64,000 nucleotides of DNA from Sinomicrobium sp. (GCA_029266035.1 JAJUFH010000011.1:20180-84179); one strand, 5' to 3'. Counted from the stretch's first letter, positions 52,991 through 62,407 are shown. Numbers and translations are program-made. The notes: generated by a model not told the origin, from the letters alone.

Positions 52991-53122
52991 TTTTACCGTA
53001 TTTCCAGGTGATAAGGAGTGATTAGCTCCAACTACCACCGGGCAAGTTACCAAAGTTTGACGAAATTTGTACTAATCTATCATTAATCTTGTATTTTTAC
53101 GTGCTTAGTCGGCAGTATTTGT

Positions 53123-53153
53123 CTACTACCAACTAACAATCTAAGCGCTAAGA
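53123..53153. repeat. Degenerate NAACTAA-type repeat before pssA
   Basis: The sequence reads ctactaccaactaacaat followed by ctaagcgctaag, related to the spacer repeat at 22996-23028. Confidence 0.4.
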
Positions 53154-53157
53154 CACT

Positions 53158-53892
53158 ATGAAACGACACATTCCAAATATCCTCACCCTTCTCAATCTAT
53201 TTTGCGGTACGGTAGCCGTATTGTATGCTGTACTCGGTCAGTTTCAGCTCGCGGCACTTTTTGTATTTGCCGGAATCTTTTTTGATTTTTTCGATGGCTT
53301 CGCCGCCCGGAAACTAAAAGTGCAAAGCGAGATCGGACTACAGTTGGACTCTTTGGCCGATATGGTGACCAGTGGTGTGGTTCCGGGAATTGTAATGTAT
53401 CAGCTGCTACAACGTTCTCTCATCCCTGAATCGTGGGATACAGGCATACAGGTAGACCTGTCGCAATTACAGGGGTTCATCCCTTTCATCGGACTGCTCA
53501 TCCCACTCTCATCAGCCTATCGCTTGGCCAAATTCAATGTAGACGACGACCAGAAAACATCATTTACCGGACTCCCCACTCCGGCCAATGCCTTGTTTGT
53601 ACTGTCTCTACCTCTTATTTTCATCACTCAGAGCAGTGAATTTATTATTTCTCTATTACACAACACTTGGTTTCTGGTAGTGATTAGCCTACTCAGCAGT
53701 TATATACTCAATGCCCCTATAAAACTCTTTGCTCTAAAATTTAAAACTTGGGGGATAAAAGACAATGCGATAAAATACGGATTTCTGCTGTTGTGCCTGA
53801 TTTTACTAGCGGTACTCAGGTTTACCGCGGTGCCCTTAATCATCATCCTCTACCTGCTCATTTCGGTCGTAACTCCTAAAAGGCACCTCTGA
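53158..53892 (+). CDS. pssA: CDP-diacylglycerol--serine O-phosphatidyltransferase
   Basis: 244 residues, membrane protein. The CDP-alcohol phosphotransferase motif D-G-x2-A-R-x8-G-x3-D-x3-D is complete in DFFDGFAARKLKVQSEIGLQ followed by LDSLADM. It makes phosphatidylserine, the precursor of phosphatidylethanolamine. The start MKRHIPNILTLLNLFCG is family-typical. Its 3' end overlaps that of the convergent gldG by 57 bases. Confidence 0.95.
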   Translation: MKRHIPNILTLLNLFCGTVAVLYAVLGQFQLAALFVFAGIFFDFFDGFAARKLKVQSEIGLQLDSLADMVTSGVVPGIVMYQLLQRSLIPESWDTGIQVDLSQLQGFIPFIGLLIPLSSAYRLAKFNVDDDQKTSFTGLPTPANALFVLSLPLIFITQSSEFIISLLHNTWFLVVISLLSSYILNAPIKLFALKFKTWGIKDNAIKYGFLLLCLILLAVLRFTAVPLIIILYLLISVVTPKRHL

Positions 53893-55572
53893 CCGACGCG
53901 CGTAACGGCCTTTTCTGACCACAGAAAACAACAGACCGCACAGTACGAGCAAAACGAGAGGTAGCGCGAGATTGACCGTCTTCCACATTCCCAGTTGTGC
54001 TGCCACTTTTTCCTTGTCGAGAAAAGGAATTGACACCTCTTTGCTCCTGATATAAATCAGTCCGTTTCTATCCAGCAGGTAATTGACACAGTTTTTGAGA
54101 AATTCCTTATTGCCGTAAAAATTATTAGTCCACTTATCGTATCCCAACTCTAGTGGACTTCCCTGGTTTAACTGGTTTTTTATCAAATCACCGTCAGATA
54201 TTACTATCATTCCCGAGTTTTCACCAACCTCCTTATTATCGTTAAAATCCAAAGGCTTTACCCGATTGTGATACATCGAATTAAAACGACCTTCGAGCAA
54301 CACCGCCAGAGGCTGGTTTCCGTTGTTGTAGCTTTCCCGATCGGGTTCTTGCCCTATAATTTCCAAGCTGATCTCTGCCGGGACGCCCACTGTTTTAGAC
54401 AGCGGAGAACTCTGTAGCAACACTGTTTTTTGCACTTTGTTTTTAAGCGTATCTATAGCTCCGGCAAAATCAAAACGAAGGGCTTCGAGGTTTTTGGTTA
54501 TGGGATGATTGTTTTTTGAAAATACCATAGGTGCATAAACCCACGGATAAGGCTCGTAACGGGAAGCACTCCCCTCTCCAGTAGCGAGGACAATCTGAGT
54601 GAAATACAAATCGTTGACCAATACCGGATTGATACGCAATCCGTATGAAAAGAACATATCGTTGAGATTGAGATCTCTAGGCACGGCATAGGTTGTTCCG
54701 GTATTGTTGTAAAGGCTGTCTCTTTCTGCGATTACCGGATCTATCAACCAAAGCGACTTTCCTCCGTGCATCACATATTGATCGAGTACTGCCTTCTCCC
54801 CTTCAGTAAAAGCTTCTGTGGGCTTGGCCACCAGTATCATATCAAATTTCCGGAGCTCGTCGAGAGTGCGCTGCGGAGCCGTAGCCACCGAGTCTAAAGT
54901 AAACGGTGCTAGGTTGTAATAATCCCGAAGCGCTCCCAAAAAATCAGCGATGTAAATATCGTCCAACTCCCCATTGCCCTTGAGTACCGCTATACTCTGT
55001 TTGTCGGTGATTACAAGTCTGGCAAATGCATCAGAAAAAATGTATTCCAATTGCTGAATAGAGCTGTTTACCCTTTCTTCATCGGTCGCTCCCAGCTTGT
55101 TTTTTAACAGAGAGATCCTTACACTCTTATCTCCCGAATTGACCATAGCCCAGGGAAAGATAATCTCCTGAGAAGTCTTTCCTCCTTCTTCTATCGAATA
55201 GCGAAGCGGGGTAAGCCCTACCGACTGCATCTCCTGGATTATACTTTCAGAATTTGCACCTTCCTCTAGCGGATCGATAAAATTAAAGTTAATCTGCTTG
55301 TTTCTCGCAGCATACTCTTCGAGTATCTGCCGAGTTTCTTCCCTGAGTTTGCGAAATTCAGCCGGGAGTGCTCCCCCCAAGAACACATCTACAAAAACAG
55401 GATTTTTAAGGCTGTCTAAAGGCTTGAGCGAGGCTTCCGAAAGAGTGTATCTCTTGTCCTGAGTAAGGTCGAAACGCCCATAGAAACTTTGAGAGAGCAC
55501 ATTGCACAGTACGAGCAAGCCCAAAACAACTACAGTACTCCACAGTGGGTATTTTTTCAACTTATCTGCCAT
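53836..55572 (-). CDS. gldG: Gliding motility ABC-type protein GldG
   Basis: 578 residues with one membrane helix near each end and a large extracytoplasmic part. Characteristic stretches are RFDLTQDKRYTLSEASLKPL near the N-terminus, YAARNKQINFNFIDPLEEGA and HGGKSLWLIDPVIAERDSLY in the ABC_transp_aux region. GldG works with GldF and the ATPase GldA (not in this window) in gliding motility. Its start overlaps gldF by 11 bases. The 3' end overlaps convergent pssA. Confidence 0.95.
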   Translation of the reverse strand: MADKLKKYPLWSTVVVLGLLVLCNVLSQSFYGRFDLTQDKRYTLSEASLKPLDSLKNPVFVDVFLGGALPAEFRKLREETRQILEEYAARNKQINFNFIDPLEEGANSESIIQEMQSVGLTPLRYSIEEGGKTSQEIIFPWAMVNSGDKSVRISLLKNKLGATDEERVNSSIQQLEYIFSDAFARLVITDKQSIAVLKGNGELDDIYIADFLGALRDYYNLAPFTLDSVATAPQRTLDELRKFDMILVAKPTEAFTEGEKAVLDQYVMHGGKSLWLIDPVIAERDSLYNNTGTTYAVPRDLNLNDMFFSYGLRINPVLVNDLYFTQIVLATGEGSASRYEPYPWVYAPMVFSKNNHPITKNLEALRFDFAGAIDTLKNKVQKTVLLQSSPLSKTVGVPAEISLEIIGQEPDRESYNNGNQPLAVLLEGRFNSMYHNRVKPLDFNDNKEVGENSGMIVISDGDLIKNQLNQGSPLELGYDKWTNNFYGNKEFLKNCVNYLLDRNGLIYIRSKEVSIPFLDKEKVAAQLGMWKTVNLALPLVLLVLCGLLFSVVRKGRYARRSEVPFRSYDRNEQVEDDD

Positions 55573-56287
55573 CGGGTCTGTTTTTTAGTCTAGCTACGGT
55601 CAGATACAAAAAGAAAAAGGCTACAGATAGAAAATAGACCATATCTCGGGTGTCTAGCACTCCCCTTCCTATACTGTCGAAATGCGCTTTCATACCCAGT
55701 GCGGAAATCCAAGCTGTCCCTCCAAAAAGCGAAAGTCCTTCAAAACCGTAATAAAAAAAGAAACATATCAGCACCGATATCAAAAAGGCCACAATCTGAT
55801 TGTCGGTCCATATCGAGGTAAAGACCCCTATAGCCGAATACGAAAGCACCAAAAAACACAAACCGAAATACGACCCTAGAGTACTCCCCACATCCAGATT
55901 GCCCACCGGATTACCGAGTTTCCACACCGTGATAACATACAACAAAGTGGGCAGCAATGCCATGAGTACCAGCACAAAGGCAGCAGTGTATTTTCCTAAA
56001 ACGATTTGCCAACAAGTTACCGGTCGCGTTAGCAACAATTCGAGAGTGCCCAGTTTCCGCTCGTCGGAAAAGCTCTTCATGGTTATAGCCGGAATCAGGA
56101 ACAACAATATCCAAGGTGCCAAGCTGAAAAAGGCAGTCAGATCGGCAAAACCCGATTGCAGTATGTTGTATTCACCGGCAAAAACCCATAAAAAAAGTCC
56201 GTTGAGCACCAAAAAAATCGCAATCACCAGGTAGCCCACCGGGGAAGCAAAAAAGCTGTTTATCTCTCTTTTAAGTATTGCAAGCAT
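55562..56287 (-). CDS. gldF: Gliding motility ABC transporter permease GldF
   Basis: 241 residues with six membrane helices. Typical sequences are REINSFFASPVGYLVIAIF at the N-terminus, TMKSFSDERKLGTLELLLTR and VTCWQIVLGKYTAAF. It is the membrane permease of the Gld ABC complex. The upstream SAM hydroxide adenosyltransferase gene ends 27 bases before it on the same strand, so these three may be one transcript. Confidence 0.95.
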   Translation of the reverse strand: MLAILKREINSFFASPVGYLVIAIFLVLNGLFLWVFAGEYNILQSGFADLTAFFSLAPWILLFLIPAITMKSFSDERKLGTLELLLTRPVTCWQIVLGKYTAAFVLVLMALLPTLLYVITVWKLGNPVGNLDVGSTLGSYFGLCFLVLSYSAIGVFTSIWTDNQIVAFLISVLICFFFYYGFEGLSLFGGTAWISALGMKAHFDSIGRGVLDTRDMVYFLSVAFFFLYLTVARLKNRPDGR

Positions 56288-56314
56288 AAATCACTACTCA
56301 ATCTCTGCAGATTA

Positions 56315-57148
56315 TCACTGTAAAAATCTAACTGTAATAACATCCCTATAGCTGAGTCCGAGCAAGCTCGAAGCCCCTCCCACAGTATCGCGATTACTGC
56401 GGTACATAGCAAGCTCTATAAATCCTGCCGAATTAAAAACAGCAAGTTTCTTTCCGTCGTCGTCCCTCAGCGGTTTTTCTATGGAAAAGTTGACGATATC
56501 ACTGTATTTTAAATATATTTTTTCAAACTTGTAATTGCGGGCATAGAGTTCAAACCTTCTTCCCTTTCGCACATTTTCAAAAAACTGTCTCGATATATTG
56601 GTCACCACATTGCCGTAGTTGTCCACATACACCACATGCCCCGTAACCATATTTTGTTCGGTGTTGATCAAAGGAGTAAATGCCCGTAGCGATTTCAGTT
56701 GTTGTACCGGTTTTCCCACTACTTCTAGCGTTCCGCCTCTTGCGATATGGCAGGCAACTTTGACAAAAACGTCTCTACAGGGGAAAATCGTATCCACATC
56801 GCGATAAAGATTGATCTCTACCATTTTTTCAGGGATACCCTCACCTATGATGAGCGACATCACCCCGTTGTCGGCACCCACAAAATAGTGTCCGTCGAAG
56901 TAAACCGCTATATGCCGCGTATCTTCGTTGCGCTCGCCGTCTACACCGTATACGTGAATGCTGCCTTCTGGAAAATCTCTGTAAGCATTTTTGAGGATAT
57001 AGGCAGCCTCTTCTACGTTAAACGGACTTACTCGATGCGATATATCGACTATGCGAGCTTCCTCTGCCTCCTTGTAAATAGAACCCTTAACAGCCCCTAC
57101 AAAGTGGTCTTTTTCTCCAAAATCTGTAGTCAAACTTATTATAACCAT
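56315..57148 (-). CDS. S-adenosyl-L-methionine hydroxide adenosyltransferase family (DUF62)
   Basis: 277 residues, full length. Starts MVIISLTTDFGEKDHFVGAV, the hallmark of the family, with DISHRVSPFNVEEAAYILKN, YFVGADNGVMSLI and VVYVDNYGNVVTNI. Members split SAM into adenosine and methionine using hydroxide. It might share a transcript with gldFG. Divergent from phoH, with a 254-base spacer that holds a folded element. Confidence 0.92.
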   Translation of the reverse strand: MVIISLTTDFGEKDHFVGAVKGSIYKEAEEARIVDISHRVSPFNVEEAAYILKNAYRDFPEGSIHVYGVDGERNEDTRHIAVYFDGHYFVGADNGVMSLIIGEGIPEKMVEINLYRDVDTIFPCRDVFVKVACHIARGGTLEVVGKPVQQLKSLRAFTPLINTEQNMVTGHVVYVDNYGNVVTNISRQFFENVRKGRRFELYARNYKFEKIYLKYSDIVNFSIEKPLRDDDGKKLAVFNSAGFIELAMYRSNRDTVGGASSLLGLSYRDVITVRFLQ

Positions 57149-57307
57149 AAAACAGTACCGAAGCCTTTTTTGTGTAAATTAGCCGGAAAATACAATCCTG
57201 CCGTTTATTTCCTCTTGGAGTATAAACCACAAACGTACTAAAAAACGAGGGGATAAACTATAGGAAAAAGTACAGTTTTTTATTGTACTTTTAATGAAGA
57301 GTTAATG

Positions 57308-57374
57308 ACCGTATCCGCCGGGTGGTCCGCTGACTTATTCCTCGCTAAGGGGTGAGACCGGTATGGGGACGGGT
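57308..57374 (+). ncRNA. Candidate structured leader RNA of phoH
   Basis: CTTATTCCT (57334-57342), loop CGCTA and AGGGGTGAG (57348-57356) pair over nine positions, three of them G-U. Outside this, CCGG (57318-57321) can pair with CCGG (57358-57361), and ACCGTATCC (57308-57316) with GGGGACGGGT (57365-57374) with one bulge and one mismatch. This GC-rich island lies in an AT-rich spacer and ends 28 bases before the phoH TTG start. It could be a riboregulator or a protein-binding leader. I do not recognise an Rfam family. Confidence 0.4.
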
Positions 57375-57402
57375 AATAAAAACAAAACAAACCCGATAGC
57401 TT

Positions 57403-58362
57403 TTGAACGAGATAGTAGTAGAACTAACCGAAATCAGCCCGAGAGAATTTTTTGGCGAGCAAAATGTCAACATCGAACTCCTTAAAAAATATTTCCCAAA
57501 ACTGAAAATTGTAGCCAGAGGTAACAAGATAAAAGCCTATGGCGACGAAGAGATACTGGAAGAATTTGACAAGCGCATGGACAAGCTGGTCATGTATTTC
57601 GGAAAGTACAATAAATTGGACGAAAACACCATAGAGCGCATACTCACCAGCGACAGCGACGAGGCTTTTGAAACCCCTGCCCTGGCCAATGCACGAGTAT
57701 TGCTTCACGGAGTAAACGGTCGACTTATCAAGGCTCAAACAGCCAATCAGCAGTTACTAGTAGACACTATGAGCAAAAACGATATGGTCTTTGCTATAGG
57801 TCCGGCCGGTACCGGAAAAACCTATACCGGAGTTGCTCTGGCAGTAAAAGCCTTAAAGGAAAAACAAGTAAAGCGCATCATACTGACGCGCCCCGCAGTG
57901 GAAGCCGGTGAAAATCTCGGATTTCTTCCCGGAGACCTAAAGGAAAAACTAGATCCCTATATGCAACCGCTGTACGATGCCCTTCGGGATATGATTCCTG
58001 CCGAAAAACTCCAAAACTACATAGAGACAGGCATTATACAAATTGCCCCTATGGCCTTTATGCGAGGGCGTACGCTGGACAATGCCTTTGTCATTCTCGA
58101 CGAGGCCCAAAACACCACTCATGCCCAGATGAAAATGTTTCTGACCAGAATGGGAAAAAATGCAAAATTTATGATTACAGGCGACCCCGGACAGATCGAC
58201 CTTCCGCGAAGGGTGATATCCGGACTGAAAGAAGCGCTATTGGTTCTCAAGGATATAAAAGGAATCGGAATGGTATATCTCAACGACAAAGATGTGATAC
58301 GCCACCGACTGGTAAAAAATATCATCGAGGCCTATAAAGACATCGAACACACCAACAATTGA
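57403..58362 (+). CDS. PhoH-family ATPase, TTG start
   Basis: 319 residues. The N-terminal helper domain (NIELLKKYFPKLKIVARGNK) precedes the ATPase core: Walker A GPAGTGKT near residue 133, RPAVEAGENLGFLPGDLKEK, Walker B VILDEAQNTTHAQMKMF and ITGDPGQIDLP. Linked to RNA metabolism and phosphate starvation in other bacteria. The start is TTG (57403), giving MNEIVVELTEISPREFFG, which matches the family N-terminus; no ATG precedes the domain. Confidence 0.95.
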   Translation: MNEIVVELTEISPREFFGEQNVNIELLKKYFPKLKIVARGNKIKAYGDEEILEEFDKRMDKLVMYFGKYNKLDENTIERILTSDSDEAFETPALANARVLLHGVNGRLIKAQTANQQLLVDTMSKNDMVFAIGPAGTGKTYTGVALAVKALKEKQVKRIILTRPAVEAGENLGFLPGDLKEKLDPYMQPLYDALRDMIPAEKLQNYIETGIIQIAPMAFMRGRTLDNAFVILDEAQNTTHAQMKMFLTRMGKNAKFMITGDPGQIDLPRRVISGLKEALLVLKDIKGIGMVYLNDKDVIRHRLVKNIIEAYKDIEHTNN

Positions 58363-58413
58363 TACAACAAATGAAGCTTGTACAGAAATGCCAGATTTAA
58401 ACGGCTTTTCCCG

Positions 58414-58421
58414 TATATTTG
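58414..58421 (+). promoter_or_regulatory. -7 box of purC
   Basis: TATATTTG (TAnnTTTG) lies 24 bases before the ATG at 58446 and decides against the upstream in-frame start at 58419. Confidence 0.5.
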
Positions 58422-58445
58422 CGACAAAATCACGAGGTTCATCAC

Positions 58446-59402
58446 ATGAGTAATACAATAACAACTACCGATTACAATTTTCCCGCTCAGAAAACCGTCT
58501 ATAAAGGCAAGGTAAGGGAAGTATACACCTTAAACAACGACCTATTGGTCATGATTGCCACCGACAGGCTTTCGGCCTTTGATGTCGTTATGCCTAGGGG
58601 AATTCCATACAAAGGACAGATCCTAAACCAGATTGCCACAAAAATGATGAAGGCCACCGAAGACATAGTGCCAAACTGGCTTATTGCCTCCCCCGACCCC
58701 AATGTAGCTGTAGGGCATCGCTGTACTCCTTTTAAAGTAGAAATGGTAATACGAGGCTATCTTTCCGGTCATGCCGCAAGAGAATACCACACCGGAAAAC
58801 GACTTTTGTGCGGAGTAGCCATGCCGGAAAGAATGAAGGAAAACGACAAGTTTCCGGAACCCATTATCACCCCTTCGACCAAAGCTGACAACGGCGAACA
58901 CGACGAAGATATTTCAAGAGAAGACATACTGAAAAAAGGCATAGTCTCTGAAGAAGACTACACTCAGCTAGAGGCCTACACCCGAGCGCTGTTTCAACGC
59001 GGTACCGAAATAGCAGCCAAACAAGGGCTTATCCTCGTAGACACCAAATACGAATTCGGAAAAACAGCAGACGGCAAAATCGTTCTTATCGACGAAATAC
59101 ACACTCCCGATTCATCTCGCTATTTTTATGCCGACGGATATCAGGAACGACAAGACAAAGGCGAAAAACAAAAACAATTGTCTAAGGAATTCGTTCGCCA
59201 ATGGCTGATCGAAAACGGATTTCAAGGCAAAGAAGGTCAGCAAATCCCAGAGATGACCGACGCCTATATCAATTCTGTGTCTGAACGCTATATCGAACTC
59301 TACGAACAGATTACCGGAGAGACTTTCCAACGCGCCGATATCAGTGATATTGAGGCTCGAATAGAACAAAATGTGGTGAATTATCTGAAGGAACAATTAT
59401 AA
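58446..59402 (+). CDS. purC: Phosphoribosylaminoimidazole-succinocarboxamide synthase (SAICAR synthase)
   Basis: 318 residues, long eukaryote/Bacteroidota-like SAICAR synthase. Motifs include [79 protein letters not shown] and [16 protein letters not shown]. It catalyses the aspartate-adding step of purine synthesis. No other pur genes are next to it. Confidence 0.97.
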   Translation: MSNTITTTDYNFPAQKTVYKGKVREVYTLNNDLLVMIATDRLSAFDVVMPRGIPYKGQILNQIATKMMKATEDIVPNWLIASPDPNVAVGHRCTPFKVEMVIRGYLSGHAAREYHTGKRLLCGVAMPERMKENDKFPEPIITPSTKADNGEHDEDISREDILKKGIVSEEDYTQLEAYTRALFQRGTEIAAKQGLILVDTKYEFGKTADGKIVLIDEIHTPDSSRYFYADGYQERQDKGEKQKQLSKEFVRQWLIENGFQGKEGQQIPEMTDAYINSVSERYIELYEQITGETFQRADISDIEARIEQNVVNYLKEQL

Positions 59403-59426
59403 TCAGTGCTTTCGCGTTTTAGTGGG

Positions 59427-59454
59427 GTATTGGGTTATTGGGTTATTGGGTTAT
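59427..59454. repeat. Tandem TTGGGTTA repeat
   Basis: Three copies of an eight-base ttgggtta unit and part of a fourth, just after purC. Related degenerate sequence occurs at 781-816. Confidence 0.8.
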
Positions 59455-59493
59455 CAAGACAAAATTACGAACTATTACTGCAAATCGTTTGGA

Positions 59494-59601
59494 CATGAGA
59501 TCCCTTCACGGTAGTCGGGATGACAGGTCCAACTTTCTGTGAAATAGCTCAATGTCATTCAGAGCGAAGCGAACCCGCCTGTCCGGCCGGCAGGGAATCT
59601 C
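59494..59601. repeat. Inverted pair of dispersed Bacteroidota-type repeats
   Basis: The left half reads GAGATCCC...GGGATGACAGG (59494-59527), and the right half GTCATTCAGAGCGAAGCG...GGGAATCTC (59554-59601), a face-to-face arrangement. GTCATTCAGAGCGAAGCG is a word I recall as common in flavobacterial intergenic repeats. The internal CCTGTCCGGCCGGCAGG is nearly palindromic. Confidence 0.6.
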
Positions 59602-59658
59602 TCCCCCAGCCCAAAGCATCTTCAACAGAAAAAATACTACGAACTACAAACTAAAAAA

Positions 59659-60873
59659 CTATCCTTTCTCAGACGGCAAGAATACCGTGAGCAATCCCAG
59701 CAATGGCAAGAACGAGCACATTTTAAACACATAAGTTATACTCGTAGCATCGGCAATATCGCCAAGCACAGCCGATCCGATTCCTGCAATACCGAAGGCA
59801 AATCCGAAAAACAATCCCGACACCATACCTACCTTACCCGGAATAAGCTCTTGGGCATAAACCAGAATAGCCGAAAAAGCCGAAGACAAAATCAGTCCGA
59901 TAAACACCGTAAGCGTTCCCGTCCAGAACAAATTCACATAAGGCAAAACAAGGGTAAACGGAGCGATTCCGAGTATACTGAACCAGATGACATACTTACG
60001 TCCGAAGCGATCTCCCAAAGGTCCCCCAAAAAACGTACCTGCAGCTATTGCAAACAAAAACACAAAGAGATAAACCTGTGAAGCTTGTACAGAGACATCA
60101 AATTTATCCATCAGATAAAAAGTGTAATAGCTGGTAAGGCTGGTCATATAGATATACTTCGAAAAAATAAGTACGAGCAATATGGCGATAGACCAAATCA
60201 CCTGTTTTTTCGACAGCCGATGTCCCAGCGCATTGTCGTAGTTTTTTCTCTGTTTAGACGGCGATCGGTGCAGGTTGTTTTTGTACCAACTCCCTACGCG
60301 CGACAGTACAATAATAGCCAACAAGGCCGCCAGTGAAAACCAGATTACCGAAAACTGTCCGAACGGCACTATAATCATCGCTGCCAGTAAAGGTCCTAAT
60401 GAACTACCGGCATTGCCTCCCACCTGAAAAAGCGACTGCGCCATGCCGTGCCGCCCTCCCGAAGCCATGTGAGCAATACGAGAAGCCTCCGGGTGGAAAA
60501 CCGACGAACCCATTCCTATCAGTCCTACCGACAATAGCACCAGTCCGAAATTAGACGCCACTGAAAGCACTATCAGTCCAATCAAGGTAAATCCCATTCC
60601 TATAGCCAAAGAATACGGCTTAGGATACTTGTCGGTATACATCCCTACCAATGGCTGCAACAGTGAAGCGGTGAGCTGAAAGGTGAGCGTTATAAGTCCG
60701 ATCTGAGCAAAACTGAGTGAAAAAGACTCCTTTACCAAAGGATAGATAGAAGGAATAAGCGACTGCAGGGTATCGTTCATCAGATGAGAGAAACTCAGGG
60801 CGAACAATACGGGAAAAACCGTCTTCTCTGCCATAGTGCTCGACTCGGCAGAAACCGATGTATTCTTGTGCAT
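59659..60873 (-). CDS. MFS transporter, fosmidomycin-resistance (Fsr) type
   Basis: 404 residues with twelve membrane helices. It starts near the ATG at 60873; the core begins ALSFSHLMNDTLQSLIPSIY, typical of the Fsr branch, with VGMYTDKYPKPYSLAIGM (motif A) and FHPEASRIAHMASGGRHGMA. It likely exports a drug or metabolite. The promoter lies in the spacer shared with divergent mnmE. Confidence 0.9.
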   Translation of the reverse strand: MHKNTSVSAESSTMAEKTVFPVLFALSFSHLMNDTLQSLIPSIYPLVKESFSLSFAQIGLITLTFQLTASLLQPLVGMYTDKYPKPYSLAIGMGFTLIGLIVLSVASNFGLVLLSVGLIGMGSSVFHPEASRIAHMASGGRHGMAQSLFQVGGNAGSSLGPLLAAMIIVPFGQFSVIWFSLAALLAIIVLSRVGSWYKNNLHRSPSKQRKNYDNALGHRLSKKQVIWSIAILLVLIFSKYIYMTSLTSYYTFYLMDKFDVSVQASQVYLFVFLFAIAAGTFFGGPLGDRFGRKYVIWFSILGIAPFTLVLPYVNLFWTGTLTVFIGLILSSAFSAILVYAQELIPGKVGMVSGLFFGFAFGIAGIGSAVLGDIADATSITYVFKMCSFLPLLGLLTVFLPSEKG

Positions 60874-60896
60874 GGTAAAAAGGATTTAGTAGCCTA

Positions 60897-60904
60897 CAAA
60901 TTTA
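60897..60904 (-). promoter_or_regulatory. -7 box of the Fsr-like exporter
   Basis: The reverse strand reads TAAATTTG, 23 bases before the ATG at 60873. Confidence 0.45.
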
Positions 60905-60997
60905 AAATCATTCCCGATACTAACTACACTGTTATTACCTCTTTTTACGATGCCCAAAACACCAAAGACACAAGTCTGATATTTGCCTTATTTTAAA

Positions 60998-61005
60998 TAC
61001 TTTTG
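60998..61005 (+). promoter_or_regulatory. -7 box of mnmE
   Basis: TACTTTTG matches TAnnTTTG and lies 16 bases before the ATG at 61022. The longer open frame starting at 60983 crosses this box, so 61022 is the better start. Confidence 0.5.
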
Positions 61006-61021
61006 TACCAAAGAAAAAGCC

Positions 61022-62407
61022 ATGCTGCCAAACGATACCATCATAGCCTTAGCCACAGCAGGAGGTGCCGGAGCCATAGCCGTTATCCGACTGTCCGGAC
61101 AAGACGCCATCGCTATTGCAGACAAACAGTTTCGCTCTGTAAAAGGAAAAGAACTGTCTGCCCAGAAGAGTCACACCATCCATCTCGGACATATCGTAGA
61201 CGGCCCTAAGGTGCTCGACGAGGTTTTGGTCAGTATCTTTAAAAATCCCCATTCTTATACCGGAGAAGATGTCATTGAAATCTCCTGTCATGGTTCGCCA
61301 TATATACAACGAGAACTCATACAGCTATTCCTCCGAAAAGGCTGCCGTATGGCAAATCCGGGAGAGTTTACCTTACGCGCCTTCCTCAACGGCAAACTCG
61401 ATCTCAGTCAGGCCGAAGCCGTAGCCGACCTGATTGCATCCGACAATGAGGCTTCACATCAGATAGCCATTCAGCAAATGCGCGGTGGATTTTCGGGAGA
61501 GATTGAAAAACTACGGCAAGAACTGCTCGATTTTGCCTCCCTGATCGAACTGGAGTTGGATTTTTCAGAAGAAGATGTAGAATTTGCCGACCGCAGTAAG
61601 TTTGAAGAACTGCTACAACGCATAGAACTCGTCCTCAAAAGACTGATCGATTCCTTTGCCGTGGGTAACGTCATCAAAAACGGCATACCCGTCGCCATCG
61701 TAGGAGCGCCAAATGTGGGAAAATCTACCCTACTCAACGCCCTGCTCAACGAAGAGCGCGCCATCGTAAGTGATATCGCCGGAACTACTCGCGATACCAT
61801 AGAAGACGAAATCGTGATCAACGGTATCGGCTTCCGATTTATAGACACTGCCGGAATTCGAGATACCGAAGATGTGGTAGAGAGCATAGGTATCAAAAAG
61901 ACCTTTGAGAAAATCACTCAGGCACAGCTGGTCATATACCTCTTCGACACCTCTAACTTTGCCGAAAACAGCGACACCATAGTGGTAGAAATCGAAAAAA
62001 TAAAAAACAAATTCCCCAAAAAACCCCTGCTTATCCTCGCCAATAAAATCGACCTGGCCGACCAAAGCAGTATCGAAAACAAACTGCATTATGACAAACT
62101 GCTGTTTATCTCTGCCAAACAAAACCAAGGCGTAGACCTTCTCAAAGAAAAACTGTTGGAATACGTGAATACCGGCGCCCTTCGCAACAACGAAACCGTA
62201 GTGACGAACAGCCGCCATTACGACGCCTTACTCAAAGCCCTGGAAGAAATCCAAAAGGTGCAACACGGACTCCGATCAGGCATCTCCGGCGACCTCCTAG
62301 CCATCGATATCCGAGAAGCACTATACCACTTCGGAGAGATCACCGGTCAGGTGACCAACGATGAACTACTGGGTAATATATTTGCAAATTTTTGTATTGG
62401 AAAGTAA
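61022..62407 (+). CDS. mnmE: tRNA uridine-5-carboxymethylaminomethyl modification GTPase MnmE
   Basis: 461 residues. It modifies wobble uridine with MnmG. The N-terminal tetrahydrofolate domain (DTIIALATAGGAGAIAVIRL), G domain (VGAPNVGKSTLLNAL, FIDTAGIRDTEDVVE, ILANKIDLAD) and the C-terminal FCIGK are all present. The last bases encode FCIGK and stop, which is a known integration site for genomic islands; a recombinase gene lies 185 bases downstream. Confidence 0.97.
   Translation: MLPNDTIIALATAGGAGAIAVIRLSGQDAIAIADKQFRSVKGKELSAQKSHTIHLGHIVDGPKVLDEVLVSIFKNPHSYTGEDVIEISCHGSPYIQRELIQLFLRKGCRMANPGEFTLRAFLNGKLDLSQAEAVADLIASDNEASHQIAIQQMRGGFSGEIEKLRQELLDFASLIELELDFSEEDVEFADRSKFEELLQRIELVLKRLIDSFAVGNVIKNGIPVAIVGAPNVGKSTLLNALLNEERAIVSDIAGTTRDTIEDEIVINGIGFRFIDTAGIRDTEDVVESIGIKKTFEKITQAQLVIYLFDTSNFAENSDTIVVEIEKIKNKFPKKPLLILANKIDLADQSSIENKLHYDKLLFISAKQNQGVDLLKEKLLEYVNTGALRNNETVVTNSRHYDALLKALEEIQKVQHGLRSGISGDLLAIDIREALYHFGEITGQVTNDELLGNIFANFCIGK
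62390..62407 (+). other. Candidate attachment site in the mnmE 3' end
   Basis: TTTTGTATTGGAAAGTAA, the last 18 bases of mnmE, closely resembles the attachment core used by Salmonella genomic island 1 at the same gene end, as I recall it. The other copy should lie at the far end of the element, outside the window. Confidence 0.5.

Noticed and set aside
57301..57400. Signal recognition particle RNA or 6S RNA in the phoH leader
   Set aside because: The conserved GGAAG-type SRP loop and the 6S open-bubble pattern are both absent.
60982..61005. Full -33/-7 promoter for mnmE
   Set aside because: A TTTG lies at 60982-60985, but only 12 bases separate it from the -7 box, shorter than the usual spacing of about 19, so only the -7 box is called.
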